A stretch of DNA of 5,586 nucleotides from Chloroflexota bacterium (GCA_026389695.1 JAPLHI010000066.1:1-5586), one strand, 5' to 3'; positions 1-5,407 are shown, numbered from the stretch's first letter. Numbers and translations are program-made. Notes: generated by a model from the letters alone, not told the origin.

Positions 1-1
1 A

Positions 2-199
2 AATGAACTGACATATAACTGGTCAGCCAGCGAAGGCAAGATACAGGATAAGGGCATCCAGGAAGTAAAGGCGAACAGGATCCGCTGGATAGCTCCCGGT
101 GTGCAAACCGACTGCGCTATCGATGTAACGGTCACAGATAATCAGGGTAGACAAGCTAAAGGCCAGGTTAATATACATGTATTTTGTTGTGGAAATTAG
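2..199 (+). CDS. C-terminal part of an Ig/PKD-like domain protein ending in Cys-Cys (5' end outside the window)
   Basis: An open frame enters from the left edge and stops at TAG 197-199, giving the last 65 residues of a longer protein. The visible part is one beta-sandwich-like domain. It starts with a Y-x-W-S strand, has a W-I-A-P-G turn in the middle, then an alternating V-T-V-T-D strand followed by N-Q-G, and ends in V-F-C-C-G-N. The same order of landmarks (YxW, W-x-A-P, V-x-V-x-D, G-Q-V, F-C-C) occurs in the second domain of the lipoprotein at 4465-5145, so the two are clearly paralogous; the last dozen or so codons also match well at DNA level. Ig/PKD-like domains are usually extracellular binding or adhesion modules. 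By analogy with the downstream paralogue this is probably a secreted lipoprotein, but its N-terminus is not visible. Function is unknown. The C-terminal vicinal cysteines suggest metal(loid) binding or a disulfide, which is inference. Confidence 0.75.
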   Translation, partial: NELTYNWSASEGKIQDKGIQEVKANRIRWIAPGVQTDCAIDVTVTDNQGRQAKGQVNIHVFCCGN

Positions 200-238
200 T
201 TATACGCGTACTAAAAATATCGAATCAGGTAATTAATT

Positions 239-655
239 ATGTCGAAAATATTATTGCTTCTATTGCTACTATCTATACTTATAATACCTCTGCCTCTGGG
301 CTCAGGGTGCTCTTCATCGGCGGACGCTTATATTGAGAAAGACCTGACCAAAATACCGCTTGAGCAGTCGTTGCATAATGGAAAGCCCACGCTCGCAGAT
401 TTCGGCTGGAGGAACTGCATTCCTTGTAAGAAAATGAAACCTGTCCTGGAAGAATTAGCTGAGAAACAGCGGGGACGACTGAATGTTTTAATCGTAGAGG
501 TATATGACCACGAAGACCTTACAAACCAGTATGGTATAAAGGCCATCCCGACACAGATACTATTTGACAGCCAGGGAAAGGAATTGGTGCGCCACTTGGG
601 ATACTGGTCGCCGGAGGAAATGGCGCTGGAGCTAAAAAAGATAGGGATAAATTAA
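239..655 (+). CDS. Thioredoxin-fold lipoprotein with CIPC active site (ArsE-like position in an arsEFG-type module)
   Basis: This is a 138-residue secreted thioredoxin-like protein. Residues 4-20 are a very Leu/Ile-rich hydrophobic stretch followed by G-S-G-C with Cys24, a plausible though imperfect lipobox, so the mature protein is probably lipid-anchored on the outer face of the membrane. The thioredoxin fold is shown by D-F-G-W before the active site Cys60-Ile-Pro-Cys63-Lys, the K-x-x-P helix after it, and the cis-proline loop A-I-P104-T. The tail G-x-W-S-P-E-E is common in membrane-tethered thioredoxins. Its likely role is a dithiol relay that receives electrons from the CcdA-like protein at 1325-2032 and passes them to the ArsF-like protein at 807-1325. 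The start has an AGG at 227-229, 9 bases upstream, a modest ribosome binding site. It is the first gene of the block; a 151-base gap separates it from arsF. A generic periplasmic-type thioredoxin not specific to arsenic is the main alternative. Confidence 0.85.
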   Translation: MSKILLLLLLLSILIIPLPLGSGCSSSADAYIEKDLTKIPLEQSLHNGKPTLADFGWRNCIPCKKMKPVLEELAEKQRGRLNVLIVEVYDHEDLTNQYGIKAIPTQILFDSQGKELVRHLGYWSPEEMALELKKIGIN

Positions 656-806
656 GAATTTCAAAAAAAGAGTAAAAGTATTGTATCTAATTAGTCTTGC
701 CCGAACTGACAGTGATTAATTTTAGCAGTAATATATTTATGAATCACCAATAGTATAAATTATAATTATGTTTGAAGTCTTTAGACGCGAATAATAAGGA
801 TGAGCA
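656..806 (+). other. AT-rich intergenic gap between the thioredoxin gene and arsF
   Basis: These 151 bases contain no convincing open frame, terminator hairpin or RNA gene. A TATAAT hexamer lies at 761-766, but no good -35 sits 16-18 bases upstream (the nearest candidate is TTATGA at 737-742), so an internal promoter is possible but weak. CTAATTAG at 687-694 is a short palindrome of doubtful meaning. The gap is long for an operon whose following genes overlap or nearly touch, so arsF may have its own promoter here. Confidence 0.35.
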
Positions 807-1325
807 ATGAAAAGTGTTAATTGTGCAGGTTTGATCATTTTTGGTGTTATGGCCATCTTGATTATGGCTGCATGTGACAATCCGCCTCAGACACAAACCG
901 GACCAAATAACAATAGCTACATAATAGTGGAGAATGCGACTTCGGTTACCCTTGCGGTATCAGAGATTTCATCTAAACCCGATAAAGTTGAATTAATCTA
1001 TTTCCATACAAAAAATCCCTGCCACTGCATGGCCGTCGTTCAGGATAACATCCAGTATGCCGTTGATACATATTTCAAGAACGAGGTCGCGAATGGAAGG
1101 GTAAAACTTACCATGGTTGTTTCGGATGACCCTGCCAACGCCGCTCTTGTGCAGAAATATAATGCCATGCTTTTCACGCTTTTTATAAAGGAGACAAGAG
1201 ATAATACCGAGAGAATCTATCCGGTCAGCGATATCTGGAACATGACCGGTGACGATAACCGGGATAAGTTAGTAAATTTTATTAAACTAAAAGTGAACAG
1301 CATACTCGAAGGCAAGAGCTCTTAG
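807..1325 (+). CDS. arsF: ArsF-family thioredoxin-like lipoprotein (nitrophenyl-compound nitroreductase subunit family)
   Basis: This is a 172-residue lipoprotein. A hydrophobic signal (residues 7-22) ends in M-A-A-Cys23, a lipobox, and is followed by an unstructured Pro/Gln/Asn-rich linker to about residue 37. The folded part begins with V-E-L-I-Y-F-H, then N-P-Cys72-His-Cys74, a helix with an aromatic-rich turn, a V-K-L-T-M-V-V strand, D-D-P-A-N, and a C-terminal pattern D-I-W-N-M-T-G-D followed by a long helix. This layout (YFH, Cys motif, W-x-x-x-GD) is that of proteins named ArsF, found beside ArsG and linked by family naming to nitro reduction of aromatic arsenicals. ArsF proteins as I recall them carry a C-x-x-C motif; this one has C-x-C. 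A good ribosome binding site AAGGA (796-800) lies 6 bases before ATG. The stop TAG shares its G with the GTG start of the next gene, so the two are translationally coupled. Family assignment is by pattern recall; the substrate is inferred. Confidence 0.75.
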   Translation: MKSVNCAGLIIFGVMAILIMAACDNPPQTQTGPNNNSYIIVENATSVTLAVSEISSKPDKVELIYFHTKNPCHCMAVVQDNIQYAVDTYFKNEVANGRVKLTMVVSDDPANAALVQKYNAMLFTLFIKETRDNTERIYPVSDIWNMTGDDNRDKLVNFIKLKVNSILEGKSS

Positions 1326-2032
1326 TGGATTTCCTTACTTTAACCAATAGCCTGAATATGCCCGGAATCTCGGCGTTCATGCTCGGGATTATGGCATCTA
1401 TTGGACCCTGTACAATGGCCACCAATATAGCTGCGCTGGCGTACATCAGCCGTAAATTATCCGACCGTAAATTCGCTGTGACTAATGCAGCATTATATAC
1501 AGTGGGCAGAATGATCACTTATACCGTGCTTGGCATGCTGATCATCTATACAGGGATGAGCATACCGGCAGTGGCCAATTTTTTGCAGCAGTTCGGGGAG
1601 GTCGCCGTTGGGCCATTCCTCATCATCGTAGGAATTATCATGCTTTTTCTGGACAGGATTCATTTTGGTGAGGAAGACAACAGGTTAGCTGTGGCAGCGA
1701 AAAAGTTCGCTGATATGGGGCTGATCGGGGCGCTGCCCCTGGGAATGGTCCTGGCGCTGGCCTTTTGTCCTTACAGCGCAGTGCTTTTTTTCATGGTGCT
1801 GATACCATTGGCTCTCAAAACGACGGGTGGAGCGGGTCTACCTGCTGCATTTGCCCTGGGCACGGGGCTGCCGGTTCTGCTTTTCGGAACATTGCTATCG
1901 CTGGGCGTGGCTGGCGCGGCAAGGTGGATAAATGCTATCGGTAACGCGGAGAAATATATCAGGATGGCCGTAGCGGCCCTGTTTATTGTAGTCGGGTTAG
2001 TCTGTATCGGATTGTGGTTAAGGTTGTTTTAA
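1325..2032 (+). CDS. arsG: CcdA/DsbD-like membrane protein, ArsG-family (aromatic aminoarsenical efflux permease family)
   Basis: This is a 235-residue polytopic membrane protein with about six hydrophobic segments (roughly residues 15-40, 55-78, 93-110, 130-160, 168-198 and 212-233). The family signature is the pair of membrane cysteines, in I-G-P-Cys29-T and A-F-Cys148-P-Y-S-A, matching the reactive cysteines of CcdA and the DsbD core. Those proteins carry electrons from cytoplasmic thioredoxin across the membrane. CcdA-like proteins next to ArsF are named ArsG and described as exporters of trivalent amino-aromatic arsenicals; the sequence cannot separate transport from electron relay, and it may feed electrons to the two external thioredoxin-like lipoproteins upstream. 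The start is GTG at 1325, overlapping the arsF stop by one base (TAGTG). The first hydrophobic helix follows within 15 residues, so no upstream start is needed. AAGG at 1309-1312 or AGAG around 1315 may serve as ribosome binding site. Confidence 0.8.
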   Translation: MDFLTLTNSLNMPGISAFMLGIMASIGPCTMATNIAALAYISRKLSDRKFAVTNAALYTVGRMITYTVLGMLIIYTGMSIPAVANFLQQFGEVAVGPFLIIVGIIMLFLDRIHFGEEDNRLAVAAKKFADMGLIGALPLGMVLALAFCPYSAVLFFMVLIPLALKTTGGAGLPAAFALGTGLPVLLFGTLLSLGVAGAARWINAIGNAEKYIRMAVAALFIVVGLVCIGLWLRLF

Positions 2033-2073
2033 TCATGATGGAACGGTTTACTGTTTGTATGCAAAAACATTTG

Positions 2074-2080
2074 AAGGAGG
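2074..2080 (+). promoter_or_regulatory. Strong ribosome binding site of acr3
   Basis: AAGGAGG lies 6 bases before the ATG at 2087 and is complementary to the 16S rRNA tail. It fixes the acr3 start and is clearly stronger than the sites of the three genes upstream, suggesting high translation of the efflux pump. Confidence 0.85.
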
Positions 2081-2086
2081 AATCAT

Positions 2087-3175
2087 ATGGCAGGTAATAC
2101 ATCTAAGAGCACTTTTGGCAAGCTATCTGTTATTGATAGGTTCCTTACCCTGTGGATATTCCTGGCTATGGCTTTCGGGGTAGCACTGGGTTATTTCGTT
2201 CCCGGCGTGACTAATTTCATTACCTCTTTCCAAATTGGTACAACATCCATACCCATAGCCATTGGCTTGATACTGATGATGTATCCGCCTCTGGCAAAGG
2301 TTAAATACGAGGACATGGGCAAGGTCTTCAAGGACGTCAAGTTCCTTGCCTTTTCACTTACGCAGAATTGGATAGTTGGTCCTATCGTCATGTTTGTACT
2401 GGCCATTACTTTCCTGCGCGGCTACCCTGATTACATGATGGGTGTGATCATGGTAGGACTGGCAAGGTGTATTGCCATGGTGATCGTTTGGAATGAGCTG
2501 GCGAAGGGCGACCGTGAGTATGCAGTTGGGCTGGTGGCATTCAACGCCATCTTCCAGGTGCTGCTTTACTCGATTTATATTTTCTTTTTTATTACGATTC
2601 TATTAAGCAGACTGGGGCTGGTTGAGGGCGTGAAAGCTGAGATATCCATAGCTGAGGCCGCTAAAACCGTATTCATATATCTGGGCATCCCCTTCATTAT
2701 GGGTATAATCACCCGTTACGGCATAATCGCTGCCCGGGGGAAGGAATGGTTCGAGAATAAACTGATGCCGAAATTAAGCTTAATAACTCCCATAGCTTTG
2801 TTGTTCACCATCATTGTCATGTTTTCCTTAAAGGGCGAATATATTATCCAGTTGCCGCTTGATGTAGTAAGAATTGCCATTCCTCTCATCATTTACTTCT
2901 TCTTCATGTGGTTTATTACCTTCTTCATCTGCTACAAGATGAAGGCCAGTTATGAAAAGACGGCAGCAGTATCTTTTACGGCTGCTTCAAACGATTTTGA
3001 ACTTGCCATAGCAGTTGCCATCGCCATCTTTGGCATAAACTCGGGACAGGCCTTTGCAACGGTGATCGGGCCGCTGGTGGAGGTACCGGTATTGATAATT
3101 CTTGTTAACGTGGCGCTTTATTTCAAGCGCAGGTATTTCGATAAACCGCCTCAGTTTGCCGGACCAGGTTCTTGA
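2087..3175 (+). CDS. acr3: Acr3-type arsenite efflux permease
   Basis: This 362-residue protein exports arsenite (and possibly antimonite) across the cytoplasmic membrane using the proton motive force. It is the normal size for Acr3 and has about ten hydrophobic segments. Family hallmarks are visible: the early S-x-x-D-R-F-L-T-L-W-I-F stretch, M-Y-P-P-L-A-K-V-K-Y at about 65-74, the T-Q-N-W segment at 92-95, and the catalytic G-L-A-R-Cys128-I-A-M-V segment with the essential conserved cysteine. The conserved glutamate lies in G-P-L-V-Glu332-V-P-V near the C-terminus. The start is set by a strong AAGGAGG 6 bases upstream. It follows arsG by 54 bases, probably in the same transcript, and ends with TGA. 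No ArsA ATPase or ArsC reductase lies in the window, so Acr3 probably works alone on As(III). It looks complete. Confidence 0.95.
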   Translation: MAGNTSKSTFGKLSVIDRFLTLWIFLAMAFGVALGYFVPGVTNFITSFQIGTTSIPIAIGLILMMYPPLAKVKYEDMGKVFKDVKFLAFSLTQNWIVGPIVMFVLAITFLRGYPDYMMGVIMVGLARCIAMVIVWNELAKGDREYAVGLVAFNAIFQVLLYSIYIFFFITILLSRLGLVEGVKAEISIAEAAKTVFIYLGIPFIMGIITRYGIIAARGKEWFENKLMPKLSLITPIALLFTIIVMFSLKGEYIIQLPLDVVRIAIPLIIYFFFMWFITFFICYKMKASYEKTAAVSFTAASNDFELAIAVAIAIFGINSGQAFATVIGPLVEVPVLIILVNVALYFKRRYFDKPPQFAGPGS

Positions 3176-3257
3176 TCTATACCTGCTATCTCTTCATATT
3201 GGCCGCAATCTTTATGTCGCTTTGGTAGTAAAACCTTAATAATTTGGAATGTTATCC

Positions 3258-3286
3258 TTGACATATCTCGCGTGAATCAGTAAAAT
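3258..3286 (+). promoter_or_regulatory. Sigma-70 type promoter for the regulator-arsM-lipoprotein unit
   Basis: A perfect -35 TTGACA (3258-3263) is followed after exactly 17 bases by TAAAAT (3281-3286), five of six matches to TATAAT. Transcription would start near 3293, leaving a leader of about 40 bases before the ATG at 3336. It lies in the 160-base gap after acr3, where I see no clear terminator. This is the best promoter in the window and indicates that the downstream genes can be expressed separately from the acr3 block. Confidence 0.75.
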
Positions 3287-3287
3287 A

Positions 3288-3297
3288 TGAATATTCA
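3288..3297 (+). promoter_or_regulatory. Candidate operator: 10-bp perfect palindrome next to the -10 box
   Basis: TGAATATTCA is a perfect palindrome beginning one base after the -10 hexamer and covering the predicted transcription start. A bound protein here would block initiation. Related hexamers AATCAG (3275-3280), ATTCAG (3293-3298) and AATCAG (3302-3307) recur around it. The AbrB-fold protein encoded directly downstream is the obvious candidate for autoregulation, but a 10-bp AT-rich palindrome can arise by chance. Confidence 0.4.
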
Positions 3298-3335
3298 GAA
3301 AAATCAGATTAATTTTATTTGTTAAGTTGGTGTTT

Positions 3336-3614
3336 ATGGTTAAAAAAAATAAAGTTGAGAGCTGGTGTACAGCTACCGCGGGGAACATGCCCTATTGTCG
3401 TGTCGAATCAATTTTAAGTGTTGACGAGAGAGGTCAAATGGTTTTGCCCAAAGAACTACGGGAGAAAGCTCAAATCAAACCGGGCGACAAGCTGGCTCTA
3501 ATCAGTTGGGAAAAAGATGGAAAAATATGTTGCTTTTCTTTAATTAAAGCTGAGGAAATGACTGGCATGGTTAAAAGTCTGCTCGGGCCATTGATGAGCG
3601 ACATACAAATATAG
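3336..3614 (+). CDS. AbrB/SpoVT-fold DNA-binding protein, HgcAB-associated (HgcC-like) family
   Basis: This is a 92-residue protein with a swapped-hairpin AbrB/MazE-type DNA-binding domain. The signature V-D-E-R-G-Q-M-V-L-P-K-E-L-R-E-K-A at residues 29-45 and I-K-P-G-D-K-L at 47-53 are diagnostic. Residues 57-71 (S-W-E-K-D-G-K-I-C-C-F-S-L-I-K) and the C-terminal M-V-K-x-L-L-G-P match the small proteins named HgcAB-associated, often found near mercury methylation genes or beside arsM. It is probably a dimeric transcription regulator. Cys11 and Cys21 in the N-terminal arm and the vicinal pair Cys65-Cys66 could bind As(III) or Hg(II); that is inference. I chose ATG 3336 over the in-frame TTG 3327 and GTG 3330, although no start here has a strong ribosome binding site. 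arsM follows after 17 bases with its own strong site, so the two form an operon. No hgcA or hgcB lies in the window. Confidence 0.85.
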   Translation: MVKKNKVESWCTATAGNMPYCRVESILSVDERGQMVLPKELREKAQIKPGDKLALISWEKDGKICCFSLIKAEEMTGMVKSLLGPLMSDIQI

Positions 3615-3619
3615 AAAAC

Positions 3620-3625
3620 AGGAGG
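3620..3625 (+). promoter_or_regulatory. Strong ribosome binding site of arsM
   Basis: AGGAGG lies 6 bases before the ATG at 3632, in the 17-base gap after the regulator gene, and fixes the arsM start. Confidence 0.85.
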
Positions 3626-3631
3626 CCTTAA

Positions 3632-4462
3632 ATGAAAAAGGAAGAAATCAAGAAAACGGTCAGGGAAGGTTATGCGCAGGTAGCACGCAGTCAAAGCTCC
3701 TGCTGTGCGCCGCAGACACCATCCTGTTGCTGTGGAGTTGATACGGCTAAAGAAATAAGCAAGGGTGTAGGTTACACGGATGAGGACATTTCCTCCGTCC
3801 CCGATGGAGCCAACCTGGGTCTCGGCTGCGGCAACCCTGTGGCGCTGGCATCTTTGAAGGAAGGTGAGACAGTACTGGACCTGGGTTCCGGCGCGGGTTT
3901 CGATTGCTTCCTGGCGGCAGGCCGTGTGGGAAAGAATGGAAAGGTTATAGGCGTGGATATGACGCCCGAGATGCTGGACAAAGCCAGGGAGAATGCCCGT
4001 AAGGGCGGTTATGAGAACGTGGAATTCAGGCTCGGCGAGATCGAGAATCTGCCGGTGGCCGATAATTCTACAGACATTATCATTTCCAACTGTGTAATTA
4101 ATTTATCGCCGGACAAAGAGAGAGTTTTCCAGGAAGCATACCGTGTATTAAAACCGGATGGTAGGCTGATGGTGTCCGATATAGTGTTGCTGGAGGAACT
4201 GCCTGGATCAGTACAGAAATCAGTCTCCGCATACATCAGTTGCTTGGCCGGCGCGGCGTTGAAGGAGAAATACCTGGCCGCTTTGAAAAAAGCGGGATTC
4301 AAAGAGGTTAAAGTAATTGATGAAACCAGCTTCGGCACCGAGTTTGTGGCAAGCGACCCCACTGTGCTGGCTATTATTAAAGACGAACATATCTCGCAAG
4401 ACGACATAAAAAAAGTTGGCAAAGCGGTAAGAAGTATAAAAGTGAGCGCTATAAAGTCATAA
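3632..4462 (+). CDS. arsM: Arsenite S-adenosylmethionine methyltransferase
   Basis: This is a 276-residue cytoplasmic enzyme that methylates As(III) with S-adenosylmethionine, giving mono-, di- or trimethylated products. The N-terminal region R-E-x-Y-A-x-V-A is typical of ArsM and is followed by Cys24-Cys25 and Cys32-33-34. N-L-G-L-G-Cys66-G-N-P is the ArsM signature. The SAM-binding motif is V-L-D-L-G-S-G-A-G (81-89), with acidic Asp109 in G-V-D-M-T. Cys154 in S-N-C-V-I-N-L-S and Cys204 in I-S-C-L-A-G-A complete the arsenic-binding set. The 50-residue spacing between Cys154 and Cys204 equals that between Cys174 and Cys224 of the well-studied algal ArsM, and Cys66 corresponds to its Cys72; one of the N-terminal cysteines would be the fourth. 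The start follows AGGAGG by 6 bases. It sits between the AbrB-like regulator (17-base gap) and the Ig-like lipoprotein (2-base gap), which implies one transcript. It looks complete. Confidence 0.96.
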   Translation: MKKEEIKKTVREGYAQVARSQSSCCAPQTPSCCCGVDTAKEISKGVGYTDEDISSVPDGANLGLGCGNPVALASLKEGETVLDLGSGAGFDCFLAAGRVGKNGKVIGVDMTPEMLDKARENARKGGYENVEFRLGEIENLPVADNSTDIIISNCVINLSPDKERVFQEAYRVLKPDGRLMVSDIVLLEELPGSVQKSVSAYISCLAGAALKEKYLAALKKAGFKEVKVIDETSFGTEFVASDPTVLAIIKDEHISQDDIKKVGKAVRSIKVSAIKS

Positions 4463-4464
4463 AA

Positions 4465-5145
4465 ATGTATAAATATATTTTGAATCTTCTTCTTATTTTC
4501 CTGGGAACAGCCTGTGCCGGTACATCGGTGCCCGTACAGAAACAGAATAATATTCCTGTAATTGAGCAGGTAATATACAGTCAAGATAGTATGGCAGCGG
4601 CAGATAATACAATTATTTGCCAGGCCAGTGATCCTGATGGTGATAACCTGCAATATAGATGGTCTGCCGATAATGGGAGAATAACTGGTGATGGGACAAA
4701 TATCACATGGGTTTCACCGGATACTATGGGGAATTACAAAGTTACCGTTTTGGTAACCGATGGCAAAGGGGGAGAAGTAGTTCAGACCGTGAACATACGT
4801 GTACTTAACAATGCCGATGGCACTACTATGCCGCCGATCACTTTGAAGATGACCTTACCGGTATCCGGGACTGTATCTGAGAAGATGACGGTTAAAGTTG
4901 GAACGGTAACTAAGGTCATTTGCGCAACTGAAGGTTCAGTGAACAGCAAATTAACATACGCATGGACGTCGGAAGGAGGTAAGCTTAAGGCAAAAGGTTT
5001 GGATGAAAAAACTTCCGCAGCTGTCTACTGGACGGCACCCACGGATACAAAAGTATACCTGGTGACTGTAATAGTAAGTGATGAGCAGGGTAACAAGGCT
5101 CAGGGGCAGGTAATATTTGATGTATTTTGTTGCCCCAGGAATTAG
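4465..5145 (+). CDS. Two-domain Ig/PKD-like lipoprotein with C-terminal Cys-Cys
   Basis: This is a 226-residue probable surface lipoprotein. Residues 5-16 are a short hydrophobic signal ending in L-G-T-A-Cys17, an imperfect lipobox. Two Ig/PKD-like beta-sandwich domains follow. Domain 1 (about 31-114) has I-I-C52, S-D-P-D-G-D, Y-R-W66, W82-V-S-P and V-T-D-G-K-G-G. Domain 2 (about 124-221) has V-I-C153, Y-A-W167, Y-W189-T-A-P, V-S-D-E-Q-G and ends in V-F-Cys222-Cys223. The S-D-P-D-G-D and W-x-x-P landmarks fit the PKD/cadherin-like superfamily of binding modules. Only the last domain carries the vicinal pair, as in the paralogue at 2-199. It begins 2 bases after the arsM stop without a visible ribosome binding site, so translation is probably coupled to arsM. 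No function is known to me. Its place after arsM and its vicinal cysteines suggest binding of As(III) or another thiophilic ion outside the cell, which is inference; a structural or adhesion role is equally open. Confidence 0.75.
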   Translation: MYKYILNLLLIFLGTACAGTSVPVQKQNNIPVIEQVIYSQDSMAAADNTIICQASDPDGDNLQYRWSADNGRITGDGTNITWVSPDTMGNYKVTVLVTDGKGGEVVQTVNIRVLNNADGTTMPPITLKMTLPVSGTVSEKMTVKVGTVTKVICATEGSVNSKLTYAWTSEGGKLKAKGLDEKTSAAVYWTAPTDTKVYLVTVIVSDEQGNKAQGQVIFDVFCCPRN

Positions 5146-5158
5146 CTGCTACCGAGAA

Positions 5159-5407
5159 ATGAGGAATGTTAAAACATTGATTAATGAATATAAATATACC
5201 TCGTCCAGCAACTGAGGGAAATTTCAGTGAGCAGGGATAAAAGATGGAACGGCATCGAAAATCGGCTGGATATCACCCGGTGTACCCGGTTTTTATACAG
5301 TTACGGTACAGATAGAAGATAACCGTGGCAATCTATATGCCGGCTACGCTTATTTCAATGTAATAAATCCAAAGTGCTGTGGGGGTGATATATGCGAAAT
5401 CGACTAG
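5159..5407 (+). pseudogene. Decayed third copy of the Cys-Cys Ig-like domain
   Basis: Reading in the frame of ATG 5159 gives an Ig-like domain interrupted by two TGA codons (5213-5215 and 5228-5230). The landmarks align one-to-one with the paralogue at 2-199: Y-K-Y-T-S-S-S-N, stop, G-K-F-Q, stop, A-G-I, then W-I-S-P-G, V-T-V-Q-I-E-D-N-R-G, and a C-terminal C-C-G-G-D-I-C before TAG 5405-5407. No frameshift is needed between the halves. Both stops fall where the paralogues have Gly, Glu or Asp (GGA to TGA is one change), and the conserved strand Trp is TCG here, one base from TGG. Only the last domain is present, with no signal peptide. It starts directly behind the intact lipoprotein gene, suggesting a truncated tandem duplicate. 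TGA ends acr3, so a genome-wide recoding of TGA is unlikely. The downstream part is well preserved, so decay is recent or restarting at an internal codon is possible. Confidence 0.65.

Noticed and set aside
200..238. Promoter for the thioredoxin gene
   Set aside because: AT-rich with -10-like strings, but no -35/-10 pair at proper spacing could be found.
1282..1518. Minus-strand open frame opposite the arsF-arsG junction
   Set aside because: Overlaps two genes with clear family motifs and shows no domain or ribosome binding site of its own.
2035..2097. 20-codon frame (M-M-E-R-F-T-V-C...) between arsG and acr3
   Set aside because: No ribosome binding site, Lys/Glu-rich end is just the acr3 Shine-Dalgarno read as codons, and it overlaps the acr3 start out of frame; probably chance.
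3176..3257. Terminator after acr3
   Set aside because: Only a four-base stem (ATTG/CAAT around 3199-3210) without a T-tract; not enough for an intrinsic terminator, so read-through into the next unit is possible.
3327..3335. TTG 3327 or GTG 3330 as start of the AbrB-like protein
   Set aside because: They add only three residues (M-V-F) with no better ribosome binding site; ATG 3336 followed by Lys-rich residues is the more natural start, though not proven.
4009..4653. A 214-codon open frame on the minus strand across arsM and the lipoprotein gene
   Set aside because: It lies opposite arsM, whose motifs are unmistakable, and its translation is Ser/Ile/Thr-rich with no recognisable domain; it is an antisense shadow.
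5213..5230. TGA codons read as selenocysteine or tryptophan
   Set aside because: The positions align with Gly, Glu or Asp in the intact paralogues, acr3 uses TGA as its stop, and Trp is TGG in all intact genes of the window.
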